Shown in pieces: positions 46,882 to 57,188 of a stretch of DNA of 64,000 nt (within the stretch, counting starts at the first letter, position 1; every line of letters starts with the position of its first letter). A model generated the notes under the pieces. That model was not told the origin of the DNA. It ran no database searches and saw only the letters and a list, made by a program, of their open reading frames with translations. Both the position numbers and the translations under genes were made by a program. Source of the DNA: Salinicoccus luteus DSM 17002 (lineage in GTDB: Bacteria > Bacillota > Bacilli > Staphylococcales > Salinicoccaceae); assembly GCF_000712035.1 (NCBI RefSeq), contig NZ_JONV01000006.1, positions 186,001-250,000 on the forward strand, given 5' to 3'.

Positions 46882-48153
46882 ATGAGCTATCAAGAAGGAT
46901 TGAATTGGATTCATGAAAGGATGAAATTTGGCATCAAACCCGGTGTCAGGCGTATGGAATGGATGCTTGGGCGCCTGGAGAATCCGGAACGCAATATCAA
47001 TGGCATACATGTCGTCGGCACGAATGGCAAAGGATCCACCGTGTCCTATATGAGAAATGCTCTGAACCGGAACGGCTATACTGTCGGGACATTCACCTCC
47101 CCGTACATCGAGACATTCAACGAACGGATTTCGGTGGACGGCACGCCGATTTCAGATGACGATATCGTCCATCTGGTCAATATCGTCAAACCGGTAAGCG
47201 AAGCACTGGAAGCCGAGACGGACCTTGGTACGGCAACAGAGTTTGAAATCATTACGATGATGATGTTCGTCTATTTCGGAAGCGTGCGTTCTGTCGACTA
47301 TGTGGTCGTCGAAGCCGGTCTTGGTGCCAAGAATGATTCGACGAATGTATTCCAGCCGATCATGACTGTACTGACAAGCATCGGGCTGGATCATACGAGC
47401 ATACTGGGCGACACCCTGCTGGATATTGCCAAAGACAAGAGCGGTGTCATCAAACCCGGCGTTCCGCTTGTCTTCAGCGTCAAGGATGACGTATCCCGGG
47501 ATTATATCCATACGGTGCTCGAGGAGAATCATGCAAAGGGGGTCGAACTGAACAGGGATATCATCATGATTCCTGAAAACGGTGAGTTCCAGTTCCAGTA
47601 TGGCTCCTATGATTTCCAGGATATCCGGCTTGGCATGCCGGGCAGGCATCAGAAGGAGAATGCTTCCCTCGCCATAGCGGCGCTGATCGAGCTTCATGAA
47701 AGGGGAAGGGCGGTCCTCGACTGGAACCTGATGATCAAGGCCATCGAAGAGGCCACATGGCCTGGCCGTATCGAGACCATCAGTGAAGATCCGCTGGTCA
47801 TCATTGATGGTGCCCATAACAATGAAGCGGTTGAAGCCCTCGTGGATACGATCGGAAAACAGCATCCCGACAAGAAGATTACAGTGCTTTTCTCAGCAAT
47901 AGAAGGGAAGCCGCTGGCTGCGATGCTCGAGAAGCTCGAAGGGATGGCGGATGCCTTCAATGTGACGGATTTCGACTTCCCAAAAGCACTGCCGAAAGCG
48001 GCGATATACGAGAAGGTGAAGCACCCGCGCAGGGCGATGGTGGATGATTATATCCAGTTCATAGAAGATTTCGAAGGGGATCTCCTGCTCGCGACAGGCA
48101 GCCTCTACTTCATCAGTGAAATCAAGCAGTACTATAATAGAAAAAGACGATAA
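46882..48153 (+). CDS. folC: Folylpolyglutamate synthase / dihydrofolate synthase
   Basis: 423-residue Mur-ligase family enzyme. P-loop VVGTNGKGSTVSYM, GTFTSPYIETFNERI, LDHTSILGDTL with the carbamylated Lys region DKSGVIKPG, and FIIDGAHN-type C-terminal motif IIDGAHNNEAV are visible. Adds glutamates to folates. Co-transcribed with valS as in Bacillus. Confidence 0.95.
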   Translation: MSYQEGLNWIHERMKFGIKPGVRRMEWMLGRLENPERNINGIHVVGTNGKGSTVSYMRNALNRNGYTVGTFTSPYIETFNERISVDGTPISDDDIVHLVNIVKPVSEALEAETDLGTATEFEIITMMMFVYFGSVRSVDYVVVEAGLGAKNDSTNVFQPIMTVLTSIGLDHTSILGDTLLDIAKDKSGVIKPGVPLVFSVKDDVSRDYIHTVLEENHAKGVELNRDIIMIPENGEFQFQYGSYDFQDIRLGMPGRHQKENASLAIAALIELHERGRAVLDWNLMIKAIEEATWPGRIETISEDPLVIIDGAHNNEAVEALVDTIGKQHPDKKITVLFSAIEGKPLAAMLEKLEGMADAFNVTDFDFPKALPKAAIYEKVKHPRRAMVDDYIQFIEDFEGDLLLATGSLYFISEIKQYYNRKRR

Positions 48154-48180
48154 TCCCGAGTGGGGATTATCGTCTTTTTT
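48141..48180. terminator. Bidirectional terminator between folC and YfcC gene
   Basis: AAAAAGACGATAATCCC (48141-48157) pairs perfectly with GGGATTATCGTCTTTTT (48163-48179). Confidence 0.92.
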
Positions 48181-48183
48181 ATG

Positions 48184-49563
48184 CTAGAAGGGGCCGTAGC
48201 CGATCCACAGGCTGATGACCATGAAGGCGGCACATGCCACGATCCAAACGAGCATGATCGGCCAGACGAAACGAAGCCATTTCTCGTATGGAATGTTGGC
48301 GATGCTGAGGCCTGCCATCAGGATGGCCGATGTCGGGAACAGGTAGTTCGACAGGCCGTCCCCCATCTGGAAGGCCAGAACAACCGACTGGCGGGGCACG
48401 CCGACGATATCCCCTATAGGGGCCATCAGTGGGATGGTCGTTGCCGCCTGGCCGGAACCGGACGGGATGAAGAAGTTGATGATGAACTGGGTGAAGAACA
48501 TGCCGACTGCAGCAATGGAGGCGGGCAGTCCTTCCAGGATGGAGCTGACCGAGAAGATGACCGTATCGATGATGGTGCCATCTTCCAGTATCAGCAGGAT
48601 ACATCTGGCAAGCCCGACGATGAGTGCACCGAATGTAACTTCCTTGGCTCCTTTTATGAAATCTTCTGCAATGCCGTTTGGTGTATTGCCTCCAACCAGT
48701 CCCGAAAGGATGCCCATGGCTAGGAATATTGCTGCAAGGTCGGTGCCCGTCGACCAGCCTTGTACGACGCCATATATGATGAGCCCGAATCCGGAGAGTA
48801 TGATCAGGAGGACGAAAATGTGCCTCGTCGTCAACTCCTTGAATGCATAGGATTCTTCCTGGGCATTTTTCTCAAGCCCATATACGTAGCTGTTGTTCAT
48901 ATCCTTCTGCACCCGTTTGCCGTATCGGTATACAAAGAATGCAGCGATGATGACAAATACGATCTGGACGATGATCCTGTAGAACATTCCGGAAAAGAGG
49001 GGCAGTCCGGCGACTTCCTGGGCGACGCCGACCGTGAATATATTCATGAAGCCCCCTGCGAATCCGGCTGCAGCACCGAGAGCCACCATTGCCATGCCGG
49101 TCATGGCATCCATGCCGAGGGAACGTGCAAGCATGATTCCCATTGGAATGAATATCAATGTGGATTCGGCCATGCCGAAGGTGGCGCCGCCAAGCGAGAA
49201 GATGAGCATCGTCAGTGGAATCAGGACGATTTCCCGGTTCTTGAGCAGTGAGACGACCTTGTTGATGCCGGCTTCTATCGCTCCGGTCCCGTTGATCATC
49301 CCGAATGCCCCACCGATGATGAAGATCAGGAATATGATGCCTGCAGCATCCGTCATGCCGGCAGGGACGACGCGGAATATTTCAGTCCAGTGGACAGGTG
49401 TCTGCTCAGTGAACTCGAAAGAGGTTTCATCCACGACGAGGATGCCGTCCTCGTTCTCCGTCCGATCATACTCCCCGGCGGGGATGACATAGCTGAGAAG
49501 CATTGCCAGAATGACGATGGAGTAGATGAGGACGAAAGCGTGGGGTACTTTTATGTATTTCAT
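48184..49563 (-). CDS. YfcC family membrane permease (copy 1)
   Basis: 459-residue polytopic protein, about 12 hydrophobic segments, of the YfcC/DcuC-like family in the ion transporter superfamily. N-terminal VPHAFVLIYSIVILAMLLSYVIPAGEYDR (in parts), FGMAESTLIFIPMGI, FINFFIPSGSGQAATTIP-like hairpin and MGDGLSNYLFPTSAILM match the family. The ATG at 49563 follows AGGAGG on the minus strand. It is divergent from a paralogue (49714-51126). Members are proposed to carry amino acids, dipeptides or C4 compounds; substrate not deducible. Confidence 0.85.
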   Translation of the reverse strand: MKYIKVPHAFVLIYSIVILAMLLSYVIPAGEYDRTENEDGILVVDETSFEFTEQTPVHWTEIFRVVPAGMTDAAGIIFLIFIIGGAFGMINGTGAIEAGINKVVSLLKNREIVLIPLTMLIFSLGGATFGMAESTLIFIPMGIMLARSLGMDAMTGMAMVALGAAAGFAGGFMNIFTVGVAQEVAGLPLFSGMFYRIIVQIVFVIIAAFFVYRYGKRVQKDMNNSYVYGLEKNAQEESYAFKELTTRHIFVLLIILSGFGLIIYGVVQGWSTGTDLAAIFLAMGILSGLVGGNTPNGIAEDFIKGAKEVTFGALIVGLARCILLILEDGTIIDTVIFSVSSILEGLPASIAAVGMFFTQFIINFFIPSGSGQAATTIPLMAPIGDIVGVPRQSVVLAFQMGDGLSNYLFPTSAILMAGLSIANIPYEKWLRFVWPIMLVWIVACAAFMVISLWIGYGPF

Positions 49564-49713
49564 TTCCAATCCTCCTATGCTGTTGGTGATCTTAATTATA
49601 CTTGAGTGATGGGATATGGCAACCTTCCATATATATAAGTTTCAAACAATTCAATCTTTTTATATTTCAAAATAAATGTATAATGGTAGTATCAAATTGC
49701 GAGGGGAGATTGT

Positions 49714-51126
49714 ATGGACAGAGGGGAACAATCAGAACAGAGGCCTGCGGGATTCCGATTCCCGCATACTTATGCAATCCTTTTTTCGGTCGTCATCATT
49801 GCAGCAGCGCTCAGCTATGTCATCCCTGCCGGGGAGTTCGAACGGGTCGAAGTGGGGGACAGGACGGAGGTGGTACCCGGAAGCTACACGGCGGTGGAAC
49901 AGAGCCCGGTGTCATTCTTCGAGCTGTTCAAAGCGATTCCGACCGGTCTGATTGATGGGGCGAACATCATATTCTACATATTCCTGGTCGGCGGCGCCTT
50001 CGGCATCATCAGGGCTACAGGGGCAATCGAAGCGGCCATCCAAAAAGTGATGCTCATGGTCAAAGGGAATGAAAAATTGATGATTCCAGTGGTCATGCTC
50101 GTCTTTTCCATTCTGGGCTTTACAACAGGCATGGCTGAGGAGGCCATCATATTCGTTCCCATCGGCATCGTGCTGGCCACAGCTCTTGGGTATGATGCCA
50201 TGGTGGGGACGGCCATGGTGACGCTTGGAGCGGCTTCCGGCTTCATCGGCGGCATGCTCAACCCCTTTACAGTGGGGATTGCCCAGGAGATCGCTGAGCT
50301 GACGATATTTTCAGGCTGGCAGTTCAGGAGCGTCGTCTATTTCTTTGTACTGGGAATCGCCATACTGTATGTCATGCATTATGCGAAAAAAGTGAAGAAG
50401 GATCCCGAATCGAGCCTGGTCTATGAGGAGTCGCAGAAGGGGCATGTCAATTTCACAGATGATGTGATGAATTTCGACGAACTCAAAAAGCGGCATATCA
50501 TGATTCTTGTGACATTTACAGTCGGCATCATCATAAATATATATGGCATCTTCCAGCATGGCTGGTTCCTGACGGAACTGTCCGCCAACTTTTTTGTGAT
50601 CGGTCTCATCGCCGGACTTGTCGGCGGAATGAAGATCAACGACATATTCGATGCCTTCATTGACGGCATGAAACTTGTCGTCTACGGTGCGATCATCGTC
50701 GGTTTTGCACGGGCCATCGTCGTGGTGCTCGAGTCCGGCGTCATCATAGACTCGGTCATCAATGGAATGAGCAGTGTGCTCGACTTCCTTCCGCCATCCA
50801 TAACGGCGCTCGGGATGCTCGTCATACAGGTCGTCATCAACTTCTTCATCCCGTCCGGATCCGGCCAGGCGATGACGACGATGCCGATCATGACACCGAT
50901 TGCGGACCTCCAGGAAATTCCAAGGCAGGTCGCCGTGCTCGCCTACCAGTACGGAGATGCAATCACGAACACGATCATACCGACTTCTGCCTCATTGATG
51001 GGTGTCCTGGCGGTTTCAGGTATTCCCTACATCAAATGGGTCAGATTTGTCTGGAAGATCACGCTGATGTGGCTCATCATAGCTGCTGCAGCCCTGGTTG
51101 TGGCCACAGTGATGGGCGTCTCATAG
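49714..51126 (+). CDS. YfcC family membrane permease (copy 2)
   Basis: 470-residue paralogue of the divergent neighbour: FPHTYAILFSVVIIAAALSYV, GMAEEAIIFVPIGI, FFIPSGSGQAMTTMP and YGDAITNTIIPTSASLMG align with the same blocks. Copy 2 has a longer charged loop (KKVKKDPESSLVYEES). TATAAT at 49679-49684 may be its -10; GAGGGGAGA precedes the start. Two genes back to back suggest a local duplication followed by divergence. Confidence 0.85.
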   Translation: MDRGEQSEQRPAGFRFPHTYAILFSVVIIAAALSYVIPAGEFERVEVGDRTEVVPGSYTAVEQSPVSFFELFKAIPTGLIDGANIIFYIFLVGGAFGIIRATGAIEAAIQKVMLMVKGNEKLMIPVVMLVFSILGFTTGMAEEAIIFVPIGIVLATALGYDAMVGTAMVTLGAASGFIGGMLNPFTVGIAQEIAELTIFSGWQFRSVVYFFVLGIAILYVMHYAKKVKKDPESSLVYEESQKGHVNFTDDVMNFDELKKRHIMILVTFTVGIIINIYGIFQHGWFLTELSANFFVIGLIAGLVGGMKINDIFDAFIDGMKLVVYGAIIVGFARAIVVVLESGVIIDSVINGMSSVLDFLPPSITALGMLVIQVVINFFIPSGSGQAMTTMPIMTPIADLQEIPRQVAVLAYQYGDAITNTIIPTSASLMGVLAVSGIPYIKWVRFVWKITLMWLIIAAAALVVATVMGVS

Positions 51127-51127
51127 T

Positions 51128-51158
51128 AAAAAGGCCGGCGGGACCGCCGGCCTTTTAT
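51128..51158. terminator. Bidirectional terminator between YfcC copy 2 and mscL
   Basis: GGCCGGCGG (51133-51141) / CCGCCGGCC (51144-51152) with A and T tracts on either side. Confidence 0.9.
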
Positions 51159-51167
51159 TATACCTTT

Positions 51168-51533
51168 CTAGTTCAAGTCTTCCTTTTTAAGGGAGTCCCT
51201 GATTTCTCTCAGTAGTACGGTCTGCTCGTCTTCGGCAGCTTCCTCCACGAAGCGGTTCCGCGTCAGCACATTGACCACTTTAACAAATACGAATATTGCT
51301 GCTGCGATGATGAGGAAGTCGATGATCGCCTGGATGAAGACGCCATATGTAATCCCCCTGTAGGCCCATTCCGAAGTGAAGTCGGTGTTGCCGAAGATGA
51401 GGGCGATGGACGGCATGATGATGTTTTCAACGAGTGCCGTGACGATTTTGCTGAATGCTGCACCTATGACGACGGCGACTGCAAGGTCCAGTACATTTCC
51501 TCTGAGTATGAAATCCTTAAATTCCTGCCACAT
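51168..51533 (-). CDS. mscL: Large-conductance mechanosensitive channel MscL
   Basis: 121 residues (120 in S. aureus). N-terminal amphipathic helix [27 protein letters not shown] with the gate-region TM1, periplasmic loop, TM2 ([21 protein letters not shown]) and a C-terminal helix. Opens under membrane tension to release solutes on hypo-osmotic shock. ATG at 51533 follows CGGAGGAATC on the minus strand; the longer frame is unsupported. Divergent from the BCCT carrier, an osmoadaptation pair. Confidence 0.95.
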   Translation of the reverse strand: MWQEFKDFILRGNVLDLAVAVVIGAAFSKIVTALVENIIMPSIALIFGNTDFTSEWAYRGITYGVFIQAIIDFLIIAAAIFVFVKVVNVLTRNRFVEEAAEDEQTVLLREIRDSLKKEDLN

Positions 51534-51769
51534 GATGATTCCTCCGAAGTTTTTGATTATGGGTCCAGCATCCATCTTACAACAAACGCATGGACTTGCA
51601 AGCGGTGTGGCGTAATCACTTTATTTATACTGATGTTGATATATACTGGTGGTATAGGGTAAATGTATATTTGCTAGACTCCGAATGATGTGTTAACATC
51701 AATAATTGTTTTGCAAGTTGCGTTACAAAAAGTAATTAATGGGAATAACTAATCCAAAGGAGGAGTAAA

Positions 51770-53368
51770 ATGGAAGAGAAAAACCAAGGAAAATTGACAC
51801 CAGTTTTTTGGATATCACTTGTTATTGTATCTGTTCTTGTCCTTTACGGGACGTTCTTTTCAGAGAACTTCGAAAGCGTAACGGGAGTCCTCACGGGGTT
51901 TATAACGAGTAACTTCAGCTGGTATTATGTATCGCTGACAACAATTTTCATCTTGTTTTGCCTGATATTCGTCTTTACACCGATGGGGCAGATCCGTCTT
52001 GGCAAACCGACGGAAAAACCTGAGTTCAAAACGATGTCATGGTTTGCGATGCTTTTCAGTGCCGGCATGGGTATCGGTCTCGTATTCTGGGGGGCTGCCG
52101 AGCCGATCAGCCACTATTTCACCCCGCCGACTGCCGAACCAGAAACGGATGAGGCGATGAAGGAATCATTGCGGAGAACGTTCTTCCACTGGGGTTTCCA
52201 TGCATGGGCAGTCTATGCAGTCGTGGGACTGGCTCTGGCATTTGCCCAGTTCAGACGGAATGAACCCGGATTGATTTCGAGTACATTGCGCCCTATTCTT
52301 GGCAAGCATGTAGACGGCCCAATCGGTACAGCAATCGACGTGCTGGCCGTGTTCGCCACGATTGCTGGGGTAGCGACTTCCCTTGGTCTCGGTGTCATGC
52401 AGATCAACGGTGGCCTGAGCTACCTGTTCGGCATTCCGAACAATATCTATGTACAGATCATCATCATTGCCATCATTACTGTGCTGTTCATGTACAGTGC
52501 ATGGACGGGACTTTCCAAAGGAATCCAGTACTTGAGTAATGCAAATATGGTCCTCGGCGGCCTTCTGTTGATCTTTACACTTGTACTTGGGCCAACGGTT
52601 CTGATTCTTAACATGTGGACTGATACTTTCGGCGGTATGATCGGCAACTTTGTAAACATGAGTTATGATGTTGCACCACTCAATCAGGATAAAAACGATT
52701 GGCTCGGCGCCTGGACAATCTATTACTGGGGCTGGTGGATGAGCTGGAGCCCATTCGTCGGGATTTTCATCGCACGGGTGTCACGAGGCCGTACAATCCG
52801 TGAGTTTGTACTGGCAGTCATGATCGGCCCAGCCGTACTCAGCTTCTTCTGGTTCAGTGTCTTCGGGGTCACTGCCATTGATTCCGATAGACAGGTCGGT
52901 GGATTTGCAGATCTTGCGACTGAAGCTGTCCTGTTTGAAATGTTTAATAATCTGCCGTTTGGTCTGATTGTTTCACTTATCGCGGTGCTGCTGATCGGCA
53001 CATTCTTCATCACTTCTGCTGATTCGGCAACATTCGTATTGGGTATGCAGACGACCAATGGATCGCTTACACCACCAAACAGAACAAAAATGATCTGGGG
53101 TATTGCCCAAGTTTCTATTGCGATTGTTCTGCTCATGGGCGGCGGACTGACATCACTCCAGGCAGCAGCAATCATCTCGGCATTCCCATTCTCAATCATT
53201 CTCATACTCATGATGGTTGCAACCTACAAGGATGTTGCAAAAGAGCAAAGATCACTGAATCTCCTCATCGAACCTAACTACGAAGGTACAGAGTATGAAA
53301 AGCTGATGAAGGATCATGAGAAAAAACAAAAACTGGATGATGAGAAAGCAGCCAGAGAAAACAGTTAA
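51770..53368 (+). CDS. opuD: BCCT family glycine betaine transporter (OpuD-like)
   Basis: 532 residues, twelve helices. BCCT signatures: FSAGMGIGLVFWGAAEPISHY (glycine-rich substrate/Na site, read in parts), WTIYYWGWWMSWSPFVGIFIARVSRGRTIREF (aromatic box) and SADSATFVLGMQT. Sodium-coupled uptake of betaine-type osmolytes, expected to be important in a salt-tolerant cell. AAAGGAGGAG precedes the ATG. S. aureus has the same mscL-opuD2-acnA order. The carrier could also take choline or carnitine. The 236-bp upstream region (51534-51769) holds no gene. Confidence 0.9.
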   Translation: MEEKNQGKLTPVFWISLVIVSVLVLYGTFFSENFESVTGVLTGFITSNFSWYYVSLTTIFILFCLIFVFTPMGQIRLGKPTEKPEFKTMSWFAMLFSAGMGIGLVFWGAAEPISHYFTPPTAEPETDEAMKESLRRTFFHWGFHAWAVYAVVGLALAFAQFRRNEPGLISSTLRPILGKHVDGPIGTAIDVLAVFATIAGVATSLGLGVMQINGGLSYLFGIPNNIYVQIIIIAIITVLFMYSAWTGLSKGIQYLSNANMVLGGLLLIFTLVLGPTVLILNMWTDTFGGMIGNFVNMSYDVAPLNQDKNDWLGAWTIYYWGWWMSWSPFVGIFIARVSRGRTIREFVLAVMIGPAVLSFFWFSVFGVTAIDSDRQVGGFADLATEAVLFEMFNNLPFGLIVSLIAVLLIGTFFITSADSATFVLGMQTTNGSLTPPNRTKMIWGIAQVSIAIVLLMGGGLTSLQAAAIISAFPFSIILILMMVATYKDVAKEQRSLNLLIEPNYEGTEYEKLMKDHEKKQKLDDEKAARENS

Positions 53369-53387
53369 GTTAATATATAGTTATGGA

Positions 53388-53435
53388 AATGACCTATCAG
53401 CATAAGTTTTACTTATTGCTATAGGTCATTTTTTT
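53388..53435 (+). terminator. Intrinsic terminator after opuD
   Basis: AATGACCTAT (53388-53397) / ATAGGTCATT (53421-53430), with an inner ATAAG/CTTAT stem, then T7. Confidence 0.85.
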
Positions 53436-53470
53436 GTATCGAAATTATGGGCGAATTGAGAGGAACGGCG

Positions 53471-53499
53471 TTTACATCCCTTATGTAAAGATATACAAT
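53471..53499 (+). promoter_or_regulatory. Predicted acnA promoter with overlapping inverted repeat
   Basis: TTTACA (53471-53476), 17 bp spacer, TACAAT (53494-53499). TTTACAT-CCCTT-ATGTAAA (53471-53489) is a perfect 7-5-7 dyad covering the -35 and spacer, a likely operator. The cognate regulator is not known. Confidence 0.5.
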
Positions 53500-53546
53500 T
53501 GATACGAACGGTCTTATGACTGGAATATTGATAGGGGGCTATTACA

Positions 53547-56255
53547 ATGAGTCAAAATGTTAATGAAGCTGCCAAGAAGTCGTTCAATGTCGGCGGCAAG
53601 GACTATAACTACTATAGTCTGAAGACATTGGCTGAACGGGGCATGTCTGAACCACACAAATTGCCATACTCCGTCAGAGTGCTGCTTGAATCAGTACTGC
53701 GCCAGTACGACGGCAGTGTCATCAATGATGAACATATTGAATCTTTGGCAACTTGGGACAAAGGTGACAACCAAGGAAAAGAAGTGCCATTTAAACCTTC
53801 ACGCGTCATTCTTCAGGACTTCACTGGTGTGCCGGCGGTCGTCGACCTGGCATCTCTCAGAAAAGCGATGGATGATGTAGGTGGAGATGTACAGAAAATC
53901 AATCCTGAAGTGCCTGTAGATCTCGTCATCGACCACTCGGTACAGGTGGATGCCTACGGTACTGATGATTCACTCAGACTGAATATGGAGCTTGAGTTCG
54001 AAAGGAACCAGGAACGCTATGAATTCCTGCACTGGGCAACGAAGGCGTTCGACAACTATAAAGCCGTTCCGCCTGCAACAGGCATCGTGCACCAGGTGAA
54101 CCTCGAGTACCTGGCGAATGTTGTCCACGTCAAAGAAGACGGCGATGAACTCGTTACTTTCCCGGATACACTCGTTGGTACGGATTCCCATACAACAATG
54201 ATCAATGGTCTCGGCGTACTTGGCTGGGGTGTCGGCGGCATCGAAGCCGAAGCCGGAATGCTCGGTCAGCCATCCTACTTCCCTGTACCTGAAGTCGTGG
54301 GTGTGCGCATGACGAATGGCCTGCCGGAAGGTGCAACAGCGACAGACCTCGCACTGCGCGTCACTGAACTGCTGCGCAAACACGGCGTTGTAGGAAAATT
54401 CGTCGAATTCTTTGGACAGGGTGTAACAGAGCTCCCACTCGCTGACAGGGCGACGATTGCGAACATGGCGCCTGAATATGGTGCGACATGCGGCTTCTTC
54501 CCTGTCGATGACGAAACACTCGAATACATGAAGCTCACAGGACGCAGTGAAGAGCATATCGATATCGTCAAGACATATCTTCAGGAGAATGACATGTACT
54601 TCGACCCGGCAAACGAACCGGTCTACAGCGAAGTTGTCGACCTCGACCTCTCCACAGTTGAGCCTGCACTTGCCGGACCAAAGCGTCCACAGGATCTGAT
54701 TCAGCTGTCCGATATGAAGAAGGAATACAGGAAATCCATTACAGCCGAAAGCGGCAACCATGGTCATGGCCTGGACGAATCGGAATTCGACAAGAAGACG
54801 ACAATCAAATTCAACGATGGCAGAGAAGTTGAAATGAAGACCGGCGACCTCGCCATTGCAGCCATCACTTCATGTACGAATACATCCAACCCTTATGTCA
54901 TGCTCGGAGCGGGCCTGATTGCAAAGAAAGCGGTTGAAAAAGGCCTGGAAGTACCAGCATACGTGAAGACTTCCCTGGCACCAGGTTCCAAAGTCGTTAC
55001 CGGTTATCTTGAAGACTCCGGTCTGCAGGAATACCTTGATGAACTCGGCTTCAACCTTGTAGGCTACGGCTGTACAACATGTATCGGAAACTCCGGTCCA
55101 TTGCTTCCTGAAATTACAGAGGCGATTACTGAGAGCGATCTGCTTGTAAGTTCCGTACTTTCCGGAAACCGTAACTTCGAAGGCAGGATCCACCCGCTTG
55201 TCAAAGCGAACTATCTGGCTTCACCACCATTGATTGTTGCATATGCACTTGCTGGTACAGTGGACATCGATCTGCGCAATGAGCCACTCGGCAAGGACAA
55301 GGATGGCAACGATGTCTTCATGAAGGATATCTGGCCTTCCACTCAGGAAGTGAAGGATGCAGTAATGGGCAACGTCAGCCCTGAGCTCTTCAGGAAGGAA
55401 TACGAAAGGGTATTCGATGCCAACGAAATCTGGAACAACATCGAAACGACGGATGCACCACTCTACGACTTCGATCCGGAGTCCACGTACATCCAGAACC
55501 CATCGTTCTTCCAGAACCTGTCTACAGAACCAGGCAAAGTGGAATCACTGAATGGCCTGCGTGTACTCGGCAAGTTCGGAGACTCTGTAACGACAGACCA
55601 CATTTCACCTGCAGGTGCAATCGGCAAGGATACACCTGCCGGCAAATGGCTGATTGAACAGGGTGTATCCCCAAGGGACTTCAACTCATACGGTTCCCGT
55701 CGCGGCAACCACGAAGTTATGCTCCGCGGCACATTTGCCAACATCCGTATCCGCAACCAGATTGCAGACGGCAAAGAAGGCGGATTCACAACGTACTGGC
55801 CGACTGGTGAAGTCATGAGCATCTATGATGCTGCAATGAAATACCAGGAGAATGGCACAGGACTCGTGGTCATCGCCGGAGACGACTACGGTATGGGATC
55901 AAGCCGTGACTGGGCAGCGAAGGGTACGAACCTTCTCGGTGTCAAAGCGGTCATCGCAGCAAGCTATGAGCGTATCCACCGTTCGAACCTCGTAATGATG
56001 GGCGTCCTTCCACTCCAGTTCGTCGATGGGGAAGACGCAGATACACTCGGTTTTGACGGCAGCGAGACATTCGACATCCAAGTCGGTGAAGATGTCATGC
56101 CTGGACACGTCCTCGATGCTGTAGCGACAAACCAGGACGGCAAGAAGACTGAGTTCAAAGTCAAAGCACGCTTCGATTCAGAAGTTGAAGTGGACTACTA
56201 CCGTAATGGCGGTATCCTGCAGCTTGTACTCAGAAACAAACTTAAAGAGCAGTAA
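53547..56255 (+). CDS. acnA: Aconitate hydratase
   Basis: 902-residue aconitase A/IRP1 type of the TCA cycle. Substrate-binding HSVQVD and [24 protein letters not shown]; [4Fe-4S] ligands Cys in TSCTNTSNP and in [13 protein letters not shown]-terminal swivel domain with [26 protein letters not shown] and [10 protein letters not shown]. Start after ATAGGGGGC. Flanked by its own promoter and a bidirectional terminator. Confidence 0.97.
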   Translation: MSQNVNEAAKKSFNVGGKDYNYYSLKTLAERGMSEPHKLPYSVRVLLESVLRQYDGSVINDEHIESLATWDKGDNQGKEVPFKPSRVILQDFTGVPAVVDLASLRKAMDDVGGDVQKINPEVPVDLVIDHSVQVDAYGTDDSLRLNMELEFERNQERYEFLHWATKAFDNYKAVPPATGIVHQVNLEYLANVVHVKEDGDELVTFPDTLVGTDSHTTMINGLGVLGWGVGGIEAEAGMLGQPSYFPVPEVVGVRMTNGLPEGATATDLALRVTELLRKHGVVGKFVEFFGQGVTELPLADRATIANMAPEYGATCGFFPVDDETLEYMKLTGRSEEHIDIVKTYLQENDMYFDPANEPVYSEVVDLDLSTVEPALAGPKRPQDLIQLSDMKKEYRKSITAESGNHGHGLDESEFDKKTTIKFNDGREVEMKTGDLAIAAITSCTNTSNPYVMLGAGLIAKKAVEKGLEVPAYVKTSLAPGSKVVTGYLEDSGLQEYLDELGFNLVGYGCTTCIGNSGPLLPEITEAITESDLLVSSVLSGNRNFEGRIHPLVKANYLASPPLIVAYALAGTVDIDLRNEPLGKDKDGNDVFMKDIWPSTQEVKDAVMGNVSPELFRKEYERVFDANEIWNNIETTDAPLYDFDPESTYIQNPSFFQNLSTEPGKVESLNGLRVLGKFGDSVTTDHISPAGAIGKDTPAGKWLIEQGVSPRDFNSYGSRRGNHEVMLRGTFANIRIRNQIADGKEGGFTTYWPTGEVMSIYDAAMKYQENGTGLVVIAGDDYGMGSSRDWAAKGTNLLGVKAVIAASYERIHRSNLVMMGVLPLQFVDGEDADTLGFDGSETFDIQVGEDVMPGHVLDAVATNQDGKKTEFKVKARFDSEVEVDYYRNGGILQLVLRNKLKEQ

Positions 56256-56261
56256 TATTAA

Positions 56262-56295
56262 AATAACCCATCTCTTTTGAGATGGGTTATTACTT
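56262..56295. terminator. Bidirectional terminator between acnA and HesB-like gene
   Basis: AATAACCCATCTC (56262-56274) / GAGATGGGTTATT (56279-56291) with TTTT loop. Confidence 0.85.
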
Positions 56296-56580
56296 TTATT
56301 TGCTTTCGAATATGACTTCATCATCCTCAGAATCTATGATCAGTTCCGTATCCTCAAAGTACCATAGGTCCGATTCCTTGATGAAGACCTGTATGCCATC
56401 GTACTCGAATACTTTGCTGTCAGAGGGGATGCGTTCTACTGTCAATGCTGGAGAAAACCCCTGTTTCAGCTGTGTTTCACCGCCATACCTTACATAGATG
56501 TTTACGCCCTGTCCTTCTTCCGGGTCCAATTCTTCCTTCATCCAATCCAGTGCACGATCTGTAACTTCCAACATTTCCAT
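56296..56580 (-). CDS. HesB/YneR-like protein
   Basis: 94 residues, acidic. N-terminal VTDRALDWMKEELDPEEGQGVNIYVRYGG (in parts) and GFSPALTVE match the HesB/IscA-like fold of the YneR family. It has no cysteine, so unlike true A-type carriers it cannot ligate an iron-sulfur cluster that way. AAGGG precedes the ATG at 56580 on the minus strand. Downstream of plsY on the same strand, as yneR and plsY are neighbours in B. subtilis. Function unknown. Confidence 0.78.
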   Translation of the reverse strand: MEMLEVTDRALDWMKEELDPEEGQGVNIYVRYGGETQLKQGFSPALTVERIPSDSKVFEYDGIQVFIKESDLWYFEDTELIIDSEDDEVIFESK

Positions 56581-56591
56581 CATCCCTTCTG

Positions 56592-57176
56592 CTACATGAA
56601 TGTAATTTTGGATTCTGTACCATCCATTATACGTTTAATATTGGAGATATGTCTAACGACAATGACTACGGCGATGATGAACGAGAAGGCAATCAGCAGC
56701 GGATCCCTGAAAACCAGCGAAAGAATAAAAAATAAGACGGCACTCACGATGCTGGAAAGGGATACATATTTGCTGGCTTTCAGCGTGATCAGAAATGCAG
56801 ACAGGAGCAGGATGAAAAGCAGGGGATTATATGCCAGTACGGCACCTGCGCTTGTAGCAACAGCTTTTCCGCCCTTGAACTTCAGGAATATGGAGTAGAC
56901 ATGGCCGATGGCTGCAACAAGCCCCGGGATGAATATATGCATATCCACATTGAGGAGCATTGCGGCAAACACTGGAAGCGCCCCTTTGAACATATCCAGC
57001 AGAAGCACGACGATGCCGGCCTTCTTGCCAAGAATCCTGAAAGTGTTGGTTGTACCTATATTGCCGCTGCCATGCTGTCTGAGGTCGATCTTATAGAACC
57101 AGATGCCGATCAGCAGGCTGAAAGGTGTGGAGCCAAGAAGATAGCTCAATAACAGGAGTATTATAATCGTTTCCAT
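56592..57176 (-). CDS. plsY: Glycerol-3-phosphate acyltransferase PlsY
   Basis: 194-residue membrane acyltransferase that transfers the acyl group from acyl-phosphate to glycerol-3-phosphate, with PlsX the first step of phospholipid synthesis. Five hydrophobic helices and the three active-site motifs: GSGNIGTTNTFR, KFKGGKAVATSAG, and HISNIKRIMDGTE. AAAGGGG lies before the ATG on the minus strand. The gene is divergent from parE, as in Staphylococcus and Bacillus. A FapR-type box lies 12 bp upstream. Confidence 0.95.
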   Translation of the reverse strand: METIIILLLLSYLLGSTPFSLLIGIWFYKIDLRQHGSGNIGTTNTFRILGKKAGIVVLLLDMFKGALPVFAAMLLNVDMHIFIPGLVAAIGHVYSIFLKFKGGKAVATSAGAVLAYNPLLFILLLSAFLITLKASKYVSLSSIVSAVLFFILSLVFRDPLLIAFSFIIAVVIVVRHISNIKRIMDGTESKITFM

Positions 57177-57188
57177 TTAAAAACCCCT

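Noticed and set aside
51635-51662. Sigma-B-like promoter before opuD (GTTGAT, 16 bp, GGGTAA)
   Set aside because: The -35 differs from GTTTAA and the spacing is too long; no strong sigma-A alternative was found either, so no promoter was called.
51671-51710. TGTTAACA palindrome region upstream of opuD
   Set aside because: Only the 8-bp core is symmetric; flanks do not extend the dyad.
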